DNA from: Agapanthus africanus
Taxonomy: Eukaryota > Streptophyta > Magnoliopsida > Asparagales > Amaryllidaceae
DNA length: 64,000 bases
Assembly (NCBI GenBank): GCA_030015575.1
Contig: JASDDO010000024.1
Span: 41,564,114-41,628,113, forward strand
Reading direction: 5' to 3'
Shown here: positions 1-10,413 of the stretch, one piece after another
Numbering within the stretch: position 1 is the first letter of the stretch
Layout: the number at the start of each line of letters is the position of its first letter
The notes under the pieces: model-generated
What the model saw: only the letters and a program-made list of their open reading frames with translations
The model's database searches: none
Told to the model about the DNA's origin: nothing
Translations under genes and position numbers: made by a program

Positions 1-42
1 TCTGAGTCCCCTCGGGGAGCAGGGGTTGGATCCTCTCCCCGG

Positions 43-101
43 GATCGTGAGGCGGGGGCCGCCTCCAGGGAGGAGGCGGCAGATGTGGCCCCCAGCACCT
101 C
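43..101 (+). other. Gly/Glu-rich start of antisense ORF copy 1
   Basis: GAGGCGGGGGCCGCC and following GGAGGAGGCGG match 47946-47980 in copy 3. It shows that the window begins about 60 bp after the expected start codon. Confidence 0.4.
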
Positions 102-1965
102 GTGCTAGGTGAGGTACGAGGACGAGCTCGCCAACGCTCGGGCTTGCTTCCACATCCCCTCGCGCTACACGCTTCGACTGGCCAAGAAAGGAGAGAGGGC
201 AGACCAGGTACGGGGCAGGGAGATTGCCCTGTATTTGGAAGCTTTTTGGGACGGAATGCGCCTGCCCTTCTCTCCTGAGGTCGTCGCCGTACTAAATTTC
301 TTCGGTTTAGCCTCCGGCCAGTTAGTGCCGAACTCGTGGAGGATCCTCCTCGGGTTCCTGATCCTCCTGAAGTTACAGGCGGTTCCCTTCAGTCTTCCCC
401 TTCTCGATTCCTCCCTTGTCTTCGAGAATCAGCCCGGTGGTCGAGCGGGCGACCCGAGATGGGTTTATCTCACTTTCAGGAAGCGGCCAGGGAGCGCTGC
501 CGGGACCAGGTCGTGACCTTGCCCTCTTCCATCCATGACTGGAAAAAGAAATTTTTCTTCGTTTCCCCTCTCGAGGGCGAGGACTGGCCGGTGCCCACCA
601 AGTGGTCGAGGGAGAAGTGTCTGCCGGGGAACCTGTCCGATGACCCCGCCGCGGCGAGAGTGGCATCGTGGGAACCCATCTCTCGACACGACATGCTGCT
701 GCCCGAGAGGGTTTTGAGCTGGGCCGGGCTTAACCCCGTCGAGTTCGTTGGTAAGTTAGGCTTGTTTCTTGGGTTTACATTTTACTCGTGTTGCTGATCT
801 GTTGGGTGCTCGTTTCATGCAGGATCTATGGACTTCGGCTCTTTCCGAGATGCTATGCGCCAACCGAGGCAGCCTGCTAGGGCCGGGGGCGCCAGCTCTT
901 CCCGGGCGCAGCCTGCCCCGGCTCCTACCGCCCCGGTGGCGGTGCCCGGAGGACGCTCGGTGGCGGATCCCGCCCCGGGCCCCAGCAAAGCGTCGGGTCG
1001 GAAGCGGGCCCTGATTGTGGAGGACACGACCTCGGAAGAGAAGATCGGCTCGCCCTCAGAGCCGCTCAAGAGGAGTTCCCGGAGACCTTCCCAGGGCCGG
1101 TCTTCGCCGACCGTAGTGAAGAAAGGGGGCTCTGGTTCGCGGTGCCATCAGGGCTGTAGGTCGCAGACGGCCTCCTGCATGAAATAGAGACCTCGGCCGG
1201 GGGTCGGGTTCCTGGGGGAACCCTCAGAGCTCAGCTGGCGTCGATCGCCCAGGAGTCCGTGCAGGTAAGCCCTCAGTGCATTGTGAGATTTGGTGTCTCC
1301 TTCATTTCTCTGATCTTTTTTATGTCTTCCCAGACTCTCCAGCGCGTGGCCCTCGCCCTTCGCATGGAGACCGAGGTGGTAGCTGTAACACCCGAGCCCA
1401 ATACTACTAATTTCTGTTACTGTTTGAGCATTAGGTAGTACTCATTTCATTTATCTTGCTTGTTTAGGTCTTACTGTAAAATTTTATCTGGAAAAGTCAT
1501 TTCTGCACATAACAAATTTTAGCATCTAAAATGAAATTAAAAATATCTATCTTGGCCTACTCGACACCCCTACCCTTGTGGTAGCGTCCGTGTATCGTGC
1601 TCTCGTCCCGTTCGGTGAAACGGGCGAGTTTGGACGGCTACGCGCGTGTACAAGTGTCCGTCTTGGGGGTATGCTTTTTAATCTTAAAACACCTCATTTT
1701 AAAATTCGGAACCCGCTTAAAATCCTATTATTTAAATTTCGAATTTTTGGACCCAATCCGGGAGCGATTTGGAAATGTTGTTTTTAGCGCCAAAATCCCA
1801 AATTAATATAATCTTTAAAACCCATCTTATACTTCGTTATTATATATATTTTCACTGATTGGGAATCTTTTAAATCTTAAATATATATTTTTCTTTAACC
1901 ACTAATTACTTCCTCTGACCAATCACGAGGGCAGATTTCCCCCTGGGCCCCTCCATTAACTTCTT

Positions 1966-2030
1966 CTCTCTTTCTCTGTCTCTCTCTCTACCTTTCTCTA
2001 TCTCTCTCTCTCTAACTTTCTCTCTCTCCT
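1966..2030 (+). repeat. CT-rich microsatellite before TATA box
   Basis: A run of TCTC-type dinucleotides with few interruptions sits directly upstream of the TATA sequence in the solo LTR. Such pyrimidine patches are common in plant core promoters. Confidence 0.75.
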
Positions 2031-2044
2031 ATATATATAATTTC
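2030..2044 (+). promoter_or_regulatory. TATA box of solo LTR
   Basis: CTATATATATAATTT follows the CT-rich tract. It is followed by a C-rich, Pro/Ala-type leader sequence. It probably marks the U3/R border of the 1384-4416 LTR. Confidence 0.5.
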
Positions 2045-3494
2045 CTCTCCTCTCTTTCTTTTAATCACGAACCAAAACCCCACGCGAGAAAACCCACCGA
2101 GAGCCTAACCCTAGCCACCTTCACCGTCGCCACCGCAGCCCCGACGCCGGCGCCAACGGCACCGTCGCCCTCGCCTCCTCGCCTCAACCAACCCTTGTTT
2201 TCTCCCCCACGCACCCTGCACGACTGCTGCGGCCACCTGCAGAATTCCCTGCAGTCGCCTGCTCGCCGGCGGCCTTCATCGTCGCCATCCGCGCCACCTT
2301 CAGCACCTCCTCACCACCTGCGCACTCCAGCACCCCGACCACCTCCTCTCCCTCTTCGTTTTCTTTTCCCTGCACCGAAGTCCATACCCGAGCCCTAACC
2401 CTAACGGCTGCAACCTCCTCGCCGGCGCCTCACCGCCGTCGATCTCATCGCCGTCACACCCTCTGCAACACCAGTAAGCCTTCTCTCATCTTCCTCCTTC
2501 CATTCCCCCTCCGGTTTATCCTTTGGCTGTGCATTAAATTCTGGATTTTTGTAGCCGCTGTTCGCCGGAATCCGGCCGTGCCGGTGACGTGCCCCGACAA
2601 TCCAACAGAGTACTCTGACCCATGTGGTTCCTTGGTTTGTTGTTTGGGTTCAATCCGTGAACCGTGCGTCCGTCGCGTGTTTCCCCGCCGACGTTACGTT
2701 CCGTTTTTCCCGGTTCGCGACCCGTCGAGGCAAGTACCCCTTGCTACATGCTATACAGTATATTTATATATATTTTGACACACTAAACCTGTAAAACTTA
2801 ACTTGGTATAGTCGTTTCCCAATTGATTACAATATGTCATTATATCATTTTACTGTTAACATGGAATTTACAATTTAAACCTACTAATCAAATCTACCTG
2901 TCCAATCACATTTTACTGTTAAAATAGCTGGTAGCAATTATCCCTGTAGTTCTGTTACATTTGGATACTCGCATGCATTAACCTGATATGACTATATTGG
3001 ACCGTTACATAATTTATTGCACCGCTAAGGGTGCTTAAACCTGTTAACATAATTAAACGGCTGCATTGTATTACTGCACTCTTGTGATTAAATGAAACAT
3101 GCTTATTATTTAATCCATTGCTTATTTCATGTTGTTAAATACCCTGTTCGATTATATATCTGTTTGTGAGCACGCCCACGATATTATTACATCTTGACTT
3201 GACATTGTCACACATGGTATATATGATACACCTGACATGGTACCATATACTGTTGACTTGATGTACCATGACCCGACCTGTTACCTGATCTCGTGCCTAA
3301 TGCCAACAAACCTGACATGTAGTCCTCATGGACCGTTCCTGTTGTCTATCCAGACAAACCTGTTTACCTGATCCTGTGTTGGCATTAGTTTCTTGATTTC
3401 TGGATACCTGACTTGACTTGCACATAACTTGGGGGTATGGGGAAATCAAAGGTGAAACCTGACTTGTAACTCGACAGTTCACTACCTGTCCTGA

Positions 3495-3870
3495 GTGTAC
3501 ACATTCCTGTTTTGTGCCTAGCGGCATGTCTCGGTTTCAGCCGAGAATATTGTGGCCGTGGTCCCGGGTATGTACGGGATACTATCGAGTGTACACATTC
3601 CTGTTTTGTGCCTAGCGGCATGTCTCGGTTTCAGCCGAGAATATTGTGGTCGTGGTCCCGGGTATGTACGGGATACTATCGAGTGTACACATTCCTGTTT
3701 TGTGCCTAGCGGCATGTCTCGGTTTCAGCCGAGAATATTGTGGCCGTGGTCCCGGGTATGTACGGGATACTATCGAGTGTACACATTCCTGTTTTGTGCC
3801 TAGCGGCATGTCTCGGCTGCAGCCGAGAATATTGTGGCCGTGGTCCCGGGTATGTACGGGATACTATCGA
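3495..3870 (+). repeat. Four tandem 94-bp units inside solo LTR
   Basis: Units begin at 3495, 3589, 3683 and 3777 and differ at only a few positions. Each contains a short hairpin (TCTCGG and CCGAGA arms) and a GTCCCGGG core. The small open frames seen here on both strands are a by-product of the repeat. Confidence 0.9.
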
Positions 3871-4947
3871 GTTACATCGATGATTCATCAATTGATTTCA
3901 AAGACTTTAGACTAGAAAACCTGATAGAACAGTTTAGTTACCCACTGCACACTACCCTGCACTGCTTGTTTCACATTATTGCTTGTTCATGTTTATTTTG
4001 CATTGCCTGTTACATTGTTCTTATTATATTACTGGTTGACATGACGCGCTGACGTCTGGGTTTTGCATGGGCCAGATTCTGTACCATTGTCGCAGTCCGA
4101 GCAGGAGTACTTCATCCAGCAGGCTGAGTTGTGAGTTCTGTAGTGGTTAGTTTTATTTCCTGCATTTATTCCTGATGTGAGCCCGCATTATGGGACATAC
4201 CTTTCAGTTATTTGTATTGGATCTTTTGCTTCCGTATTTATTTATCATTGACTCTTGTTATTCTGGATTATGGACATGTTTTTAGATAGTTTTATCTTGT
4301 TCTTGATATCTCTACAGCCGTAATGTGACTGTGGATGGATACTTCCTACCCACAGGTAGCATGGTTGGCTATGTCACGTGCCCAATCTAGCGTACTCTGG
4401 AAAGCGGGGCATGATAGTAGCCCCGACGGTGGAGGTCGCGGGCCAGCTCGCCGCGTTGTAAGAGAGCTCCAGACGAGAGCGGGAGGCGATGTCGGCGAGG
4501 ATCGCCGCCTTAGAAGGCGAAGTGGATGCCGGGAAAAGGGAGGTCGCCCGGCATCGCGAGGCCGCCGCGATCGTCGAGGGCAAGCTCGAGGACTCCCAGG
4601 TGCTCGCCGGCAACCTGAAGAAGACGGTGAAGGCCCTCCGAAAGGAACTAAGGGCGGCGGCCGAGGCCTTTAAGTCGGCTGGATCGAGGGCCGTGGCGAG
4701 TTATAAGGGGTTGAAGGATTTTTATGACGACCTGGACGTGGCCACGACCCGCATTTGGCACGACGCCCTTAATGCCGTGAAGTCTCGGATGCCGGGATTC
4801 GACGACACGGATCTTCGGGCTGAGTTCCCCCTCGTGGGCGCCGACGAGAAAGGGGGAGAGGCTCCCGGCGAGGAGGGGGCCGAGGACCCAGCGCCCCAAG
4901 TGGTGGAGGTCGAGGACCTCGAGGTCGCGCCCGGACCTGAGGTGTAG

Positions 4948-5210
4948 AGCCCCCGTTCTCCTACCTTCATTTTGTTTTTCTTTTGAATTTTGTAAGGCTG
5001 AGGAGCCCAAAAAAATACCTTTTGTAAAAAAAAAATTATCTTTGACAGTAGTAATAAAGTTTTTCTTCAGCTCGATAGAATTTCGTTCTGCCATCTGTTT
5101 GTGAAGAATGCTCGTTTGGGATGCGCCGAGCAGGAAGGAACTCGTCGGCCTCGCGATGAGGGCTTGATCACTGGCGTTGTGGGGGTAGGGAAGTTGCCAG
5201 CCAGGGATAG
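4948..5210 (+). other. 3' untranslated region of antisense ORF copy 1
   Basis: After the stop codon, a segment with 'GGCTGAGGAGCCCAAAA' and an A-rich tract matches the region after the stops of the other two copies (49821-50000 plus, 32785-32640 minus). A related segment follows ORF B at 14690-14640 (minus). This suggests a shared transcript end for these antisense genes. Confidence 0.5.
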
Positions 5211-5443
5211 TCGAGCAGGGTAGCTGCTCGGTGCCTCCTGGCGAGGGCTTTGATCCTTGAAGCTGGAGGGGCCGTGAGAGGCCTGCGAAGGATGGCCGAG
5301 CAGGGTAGTTGCTCGGTGCCTCTTGGCGAGGGCTTTGATCCTCGACGCTGGATGGGCCGTGAGAGGCTTGCGAAGGATGGCCGAGCAGGGTAGCTGCTCG
5401 GTGCCTCTTGGCGAGGGCTTTGATCCTCGACGCTGGAGGGGCC
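5211..5443 (+). repeat. 85-88-bp minisatellite, part 1
   Basis: Degenerate tandem units carry GGCCGAGCAGGGTAGCTGCTCGGTGCC-like inverted segments and 'GGCGAGGGCTTTGATCC'. GCCG anchors at 5295 and 5380 give a period of 85. The array continues at 8554 after the inserted LTR. Confidence 0.8.
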
Positions 5444-7113
5444 GTGAGTGTCACGCCCCGCTTCCCAGTGTACGACGAAGGGGACGCGACGAGGTCCGCT
5501 ACATATATACTCAGAAGTACATACGCTAAGCGTATCTAAGCAATACAAAATAAATACACAAGAAATAAGAATAAACAAGAACAACAACTTTTATTTATTA
5601 ACATTCTTTGTACAATACATGAAAGGAAATACAACTGAAATAATAAGATGCCTAAACAGTGGCATAACAGGAAATGAAAAGTACAGAAAGGAAAAGTGTA
5701 CAATGAAACTACAATGCAGGGTCTTCAGTAAACTACCCCAAGTCTTCTTGCGATGGTTCAATCTCTGCCGGGTCCAAATCACCTGACGACATTCAAAGAA
5801 GAGAGAAACAGAATGTCGTCGGCGAACAGGTCGCTCGGTAAGTCCCAAAGGTAAGAGGGAAGTTGAAAAAGACAGAATAAGAAGATACATTTTAAAGTGT
5901 AAACTATTGTTGTAATATTATGTCAACGCTGTTGTTTGTAGCTTGGTACAGAAGGATGCCAGTATATACGAGGGGAGTCTCTATATTCCAGAGACTAAGG
6001 GCACGTATAGTACAAGGTACCGTTTATGCCACGGTACAACAGCAACTGGATTCATGTTAGGTGTGTTAAGTCTGACCACCTCGTGCCACCTTTAACACCT
6101 TCAGTACCAATCTACCCCTTAAACCCCGCGATGTCTTGTTTGTATTGTTATCTTGTAAATTGTGTTGGTTGTATGATTGATTGACTGGCTGACCGAAACC
6201 ATGATATCAGGAAATGGTTATAACCGTAGAGTCATGTAAATGGAATACTGAGAATCATGTAAAAGGAATATATATTCATGGTTCGGTTCAGTCAAGTTGT
6301 GTAAATTGATGATTGTATTCATGGATTCATGTGTTCATATTGACTTAGAATCTTGTAGATTATAGATTGACTTGAATCATATTCAAGTCAGATTAATCAG
6401 ACTCAAACCCGAGTCAGACAATCAAAAATGTGAATCGAAGTCTTATAATTGCTAGGGTCCTTAGGGTAATTTATAAACTTAAGGGGGTTTTATGTAAAAA
6501 TACTTTTATATACTTTTCAAAATACACCTCAAGTATATATTGTTCGTCTTTAGAGTTGTAATGAGTGTGGATTTTATGTTGTGATATTTCTAGTGAAAAT
6601 ATCCTAGTTTTATAAATAAGGGTATTTATCTGTAATATTGATTTATTTGAAGTTCATGTTGTTTTAGTGTAAAATTTATTCTTGTGATTTTTAGAAAAAG
6701 GTGGAATATTTATATTATAATAAAATAGTTATTTAAATGATAAATATACATATATTTATACAAAAATAGTTTTAATAAATATTTTATATTCTAAAAATCT
6801 CATTTTCTTAAGATGTCGTATTTTAAACTTTTCGAGACCGAATGCTCCTTGCGGAGGTCTGAATCTCGCACTACTAGCCCGAGGGTGCGCGATAAACCGC
6901 ATGATCCCGAACGGGTTCCCCAAAGATGGGTTGTAGCGGCGCTTTGCAAAGATTGTAAAATACTAATCCTTTAGAAAACGGTTTTATAAAGTAAAAGGTA
7001 TTTATTTACAAAGTGTAATTTTCCGTATTTTAGATTCTAGGGTTTCCTAAGCCAACTAGCCTATTTCTAAAAGGTCTAAACGACAAGTCGTTAGAAGCCT
7101 CAAATCGCCTCTT

Positions 7114-7200
7114 CAGGTAAGTGCCAGGTAAGTGGGAGGCTCTCCACTACTAGTAGTGGCCCTAATTAAGTAACCACTTGCCTTAGACACACTTGTCTAG
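7114..7200 (-). other. Leader stem motif shared with Athila-type elements
   Basis: On the plus strand, two AGGTAAGTG copies face CCACTTGCCT and CACACTTG. The same arrangement in the same element-sense orientation lies in both Athila-type leaders (17184-17283 and 43279-43369). The arms are complementary and could form a stem. Confidence 0.6.
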
Positions 7201-7930
7201 ACACCACAAAGTCAGGTTTAGATAAACGATCGATGTCCACAACTTATCGTATTTTTCCTATTAAAGATATTGTTTAAACAAATGCATCAAACTTAAACTT
7301 TTATAAAAGGTTTTATTAAGGAAATGGTATTTTAATGTAAAATCTTGTTTTATCGTATTAGGAGTTTTCAAGATAGCGTATTATGGTTGCATATGTGTGT
7401 GTGAGGAGGTAGGTCATTACCTCGTGATCTATTTTAAGGTATAGCAATGTTAACGGGTTAAATGTGAAATTGAAACATGATGGTATTAAAGTGAAAAAAA
7501 TACGGTAAGTTAAAAAGGTTATCATTTCATGTGTGAAAACTTATTCAAATTGATTTTTACAAGTTTAATAATCATGATAAGGGTTTTTAGACATGTTTGA
7601 ATTGATTAGAAGTGAAATTTTATAGAAAACCGAATCGGAAATCGGATTTGTAAAGATTCCGTCGGGTTTCGTAATTTCGTATTTTTGAGAATTAGAAAGG
7701 GAGATAGAATGGGACTTACGGGTTTCGATCTATACTAAAGAGTATAGGGGAACTAAAGAAGTTGCCGAGGCGTTGCTTCGTCGCCGGTTGTTTCTAAAAA
7801 CGTCGCCGGAATTCCCGCCGGAATCTCGTCGGAGCTTCGCCGCGAACTTGTTTTCAAAGCACACACTTCTTGGAAAACTTTTGAGAGAGTGGCTCAAGAT
7901 TTTGGGGGTGAGAGGGTAGTGTGTAGAGTT

Positions 7931-7942
7931 GGTATTTATATG
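7931..7942 (-). promoter_or_regulatory. TATA box of minus-strand solo LTR
   Basis: CATATAAATACC on the minus strand is followed by a leader without ATG-rich coding. The position, about 600 bp into the LTR, fits a U3/R border. Confidence 0.5.
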
Positions 7943-8124
7943 GTTAGGCTAGAGTTAGGGGAGATGAAAAGTTAAAAATAAAAATGTGATAAAATGTAAT
8001 AAAAATGTATTAAAAGTGGAGTAATTGAGGTTTTTAAAGAGCTCTGGAAGTGGTCTGAGGCTGCAATTTTGCAGGTGCATAGGGAATATGAAAAGACACA
8101 ACTTTCATGTTGTGGCCGTCGCCA

Positions 8125-8232
8125 GAATTTGCCGACTCGGGGGTGACTCGGCCGTGACTCGGTCGGAGCACTGAGTCGGCCGAGTCAAGGCTGCCGAGTT
8201 GGCCGATTCCCGGCCGAGTCCGGCAGCCTGGA
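8125..8232 (-). repeat. Clustered GACTCGGC / GCCGAGTC inverted motifs
   Basis: At least seven copies of the 8-mer GACTCGGC or its complement, some with one change, occur within about 105 bp in both orientations, upstream of the TATA box. The cluster can fold on itself. Confidence 0.7.
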
Positions 8233-8364
8233 TCCCCCCGACGGCTCATCTAACTCCTGCAAGTGTTACATGTTTGGGTGTAGTGGGGGTTTTGTGAGAT
8301 ATGCACGTGTAAACTCTTGGTATTCTAAAGGTTTTTAAAAAAATCAATTTTAAAAATAATGTGG

Positions 8365-8434
8365 GGTATGGGATTTGAACTCTGGTGGCCTGGTTCAGCA
8401 GTGCAAGGTCTTACCAGTGAGCCACAAGCTCTTT
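8365..8434 (-). other. tRNA-like segment with pol III A and B boxes
   Basis: On the minus strand, TGGCTCACTGG (8424-8414) resembles an A box and AGTTCAAATCCC (8381-8370) a B box, spaced as in a tRNA. The segment lies about 110 bp inside the LTR start. It lacks a clean acceptor stem, so it is a tRNA-derived piece (SINE head or captured tRNA), not a tRNA gene. Confidence 0.5.
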
Positions 8435-8553
8435 CTTGTAATTATTGTGGGAAAATAAATACTTAAAGTGGTAACAGCAAAATTAAATACTCCAAGTATA
8501 CTTCAAATTTAAATCAATTTTATGTATACAAAAATTGGAGTTGTTACAGTGAG

Positions 8554-9430
8554 AGGCCTGCGAAGGATGGCCGAACAGGGCAGCTGCTCGGTGCTTCTTG
8601 GCGAGGGCTTTGATCCTCGACGCTGGAGGGGCCGTGGGAGGCCTGCGAAGGATGGACGTGCAGGGTAGATGCTCGGTGCCTCTTGGCGAGGGCTTTTTGA
8701 TCCCTGGCATTGCGGTAGGGAAGCTACCCGTCAGGGATAGCCGAGCGAGGGATCCTCGGGCTCGACTGCCTCTGGGAGGACTTTCTGATCCCTGGCGTTG
8801 CGGTAGGGACGCTACCCGCCAGGGATAGCCGAGCGAGAGATCCTCGGGCTCGACTGCCTCTGGGAGGACTTTCGATCCTTCAGGACGGGGACCGAGCAGG
8901 GTTGCCGCCCAGTGCCTCTTGGTGAGGACTTTGATCCATGTCGGTTGTGGTAGGAAGCTACCAGCCGGGGATAGCCGGGCAAGGACCCGACTGCCTCTAG
9001 GAGGACTTTGGTTCTTGGCGCGGGAAGAGCTATAGGGCTGTAAGAAGCCTACCAAGGACCTTTGGCCGGGCAGGGTTACTGCCCGGTGCCTCTTGACGAG
9101 GGCTTTTGTCCTGAAGGATAGCCGAGCGAGGGATCCTCGGGCTCGACTGCCTCTGGGAGGGCTTTCTGATCCCCGGCGTTGCGGTAGGGAAGCTACCCAC
9201 CAGGGATAGCCGAGCGAGGGATCCTCGGGCTCGACTGTCTCTGGAAGTACTTTCTGATCCCTGGCATTGCGGTAGGGAAGCTACCCGCCAGGGATAGCCG
9301 AGTGAGCGATTCTCGGGCTCGACTGCCTCTGGGAGGACTTTTTGATCCCTGGCGTTGCGGTAGGGAAGCTATCCACCAGGGATAGCCAAGCAGGGTAGCT
9401 GCTGGGCTGCCTCTTAGTGAGGGCTTAGAT
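8554..9430 (+). repeat. 88-bp minisatellite, part 2
   Basis: The clearest units carry GCC anchors at 9121, 9209, 9297 and 9385, exactly 88 bp apart, and at 8740 and 8828. Each unit has AGCCGAGCGAGGGATCC followed by CTCGGGCTCGAC, which forms an internal hairpin. The array joins directly to a gag-leader remnant at about 9430. Confidence 0.85.
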
Positions 9431-9663
9431 CCTTAGGCGAGATGGCCCTCGAGCCGCCGTGGCGAGCCCCCTCTGTGCGACCCCGTCAAGGGAGGGGGTG
9501 TCGGTCTATTCGACCGGCGAGGGCGTTGATGAGGCTCGCCGGAGGAGGTTCACTCGCGCCTCCGGTGAGGGGGAGGCGGCGGCTGGTATTTGAATCTTCA
9601 GGGTGATCGCTTGCCGTATGGATGGAGATCGGAAGGCCAACTTTGTTTTTTGTGGAGTTTCGT
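9431..9663 (-). pseudogene. gag start remnant of left Tat-like element
   Basis: Read on the minus strand, the segment matches the start of gag in the right-hand element (about 12850-13000 and 13290-13370). An internal deletion of about 300 bp is evident, and the segment then switches into the minisatellite. It keeps the CCTTCCGATCTCCATCC leader block. No pol follows, so this element was non-autonomous. Confidence 0.6.
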
Positions 9664-9681
9664 TTCTCACAGACGGCGTCA
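9664..9681 (-). other. Primer binding site, left Tat-like element
   Basis: TGACGCCGTCTGTGAGAA on the minus strand lies two bases after the LTR end. It corresponds to TGGCGCCGTCTGTGGGAA at 12824 with two changes. I do not name the tRNA. Confidence 0.6.
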
Positions 9682-9683
9682 AC

Positions 9684-10413
9684 TGATGGAGCTCCTTTTC
9701 GGGCCTCCGTCAGATGTTGTTTTCTGTTGATCTCGCGGCGAACTTAGCTGATTATCCTTCGTTGCGTGTGGGTCTCAATGGGTTTTGAAGGAAGAGGTGA
9801 GGTGGGGGAGTTGTCTCCGAGTACCTGCAAAGAAGTCCCGGGATGGTTTGGTACCACCAAGGACCCTTCGACGCTCAAGTTAGTGATGAAATCTGAGCAG
9901 AGTAACGGCGTAAAAGTGTCAAGAATGGCTTACTTGACCCCTCTGTGATGGGGGTTTATATAGCGGTGGAGCACACAGCAGCGGGCGCGAGAATCTCGCC
10001 GGCAGTTACGCTCCCGACGTCACGCCCGCGTAGAGAGCGGATCGCCCATCAATGGGGATCGTGATGGCGTGGAACGTGGGACGTTGCTGGCGTAAAATCC
10101 ACGCATGGCGAGATTCGCGGAGCGGCGGTTACACCTGTGAGCGGTGACTTTGGTCTGAGGGCCAAGGAAGACGGCCTCGGCTTGGAGCTTGGGACGAGCG
10201 AGGAGGCCGAGGAGCCCAGGTCTTGTAGCAGCTCGGGACGAGCTGCGGGGCCGAGGAAGCCAATTTGTAGGGGGGCCCGAGGAGGGCCAGCTTGTGTTTG
10301 CGGGTCGGGTACAGGGTGGCCGGGTCGGCCCCCTGTGGGCCCTCTTCTGGGTTCTGGACACGTCACCTGCCACGTGTGCTGATCTTGGAGGTCGTCAATA
10401 TTGAGCATCATCA
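9684..10413 (-). mobile_element. 5' LTR of left Tat-like element (minus strand)
   Basis: The LTR starts TGATGATGCTC at 10413 and ends CATCA at 9684 (730 bp). It is clearly homologous along its length to 12094-12821 in the opposite orientation. The TATA box CTATATAAAC lies at 9963-9954. The element body continues leftward through the gag remnant and minisatellite to antisense ORF copy 1; its 3' LTR is outside the window. Confidence 0.75.

Larger units (their letters stand above)
1384..4416 (+). mobile_element. Solo LTR, about 3.0 kb, inserted in antisense ORF copy 1
   Basis: The sequence starts TGTAACACCCG and ends GGGGCATGATA. It is flanked by the 5-bp direct repeat GTAGC at 1379-1383 and 4417-4421. 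The neighbouring gene is colinear with its other copies once this piece is removed. It has a CT-rich stretch and TATA box near 2030 but no coding region of retrotransposon type, and no second LTR, primer site or polypurine tract. A solo LTR of a large gypsy element is the simplest reading. The terminus is slightly degraded (TA rather than CA). Confidence 0.7.
1..4947 (+). pseudogene. Antisense accessory ORF (gypsy-type transposon protein), copy 1, split by solo LTR
   Basis: This encodes the plant 'putative gypsy type transposon' protein (PF04195-like, recognised from memory). The N-terminal domain is at about 109-750, with blocks such as FHIPSRYTLRLAKKGERADQ, PFSPEVV and SWRILLGFL. A proline-rich linker follows. 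The C-terminal coiled coil at about 4430-4947 has heptads of Leu/Ala with many Lys/Glu/Arg. Two GT-AG introns fit, 751-822 and 1265-1333, with donors GTAAGT and GTAAGC. The 5' end lies outside the window. Bases 1384-4416 are an inserted LTR; removing it restores homology to the copies at 47836 and 46717. Frameshifts occur near 480. The gene runs opposite to the LTR at 9684-10413, so it is an antisense ORF of a Tat-like element. Its molecular role is unknown. Confidence 0.72.
5449..8548 (-). mobile_element. Solo LTR, about 3.1 kb, inserted in minisatellite
   Basis: Read on the minus strand it starts TGTAACAACTCC and ends CGGGGCGTGACA. The 5-bp duplication GTGAG flanks it at 5444-5448 and 8549-8553. 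The minisatellite continues across it. Its termini resemble those of the 1384-4416 LTR, so they may be related families in opposite orientation. It contains a TATA box, a tRNA-like segment near its start, a GACTCGGC cluster and the leader motif shared with Athila-type elements. It has no coding region. Confidence 0.7.

Noticed and set aside
3495-3870. CRISPR-like array
   Set aside because: Units are contiguous with no unique spacers and this is a plant sequence.
3297-3915. Overlapping small open frames on both strands with repeated peptides
   Set aside because: They follow the 94-bp tandem repeat and have no independent coding signs.
4648-5454. 268-codon minus-strand frame
   Set aside because: It is antisense to the coiled-coil exon and then to the minisatellite; no family resemblance.
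8365-8434. A functional tRNA gene
   Set aside because: The A and B boxes are present but no clean cloverleaf or acceptor stem can be drawn.
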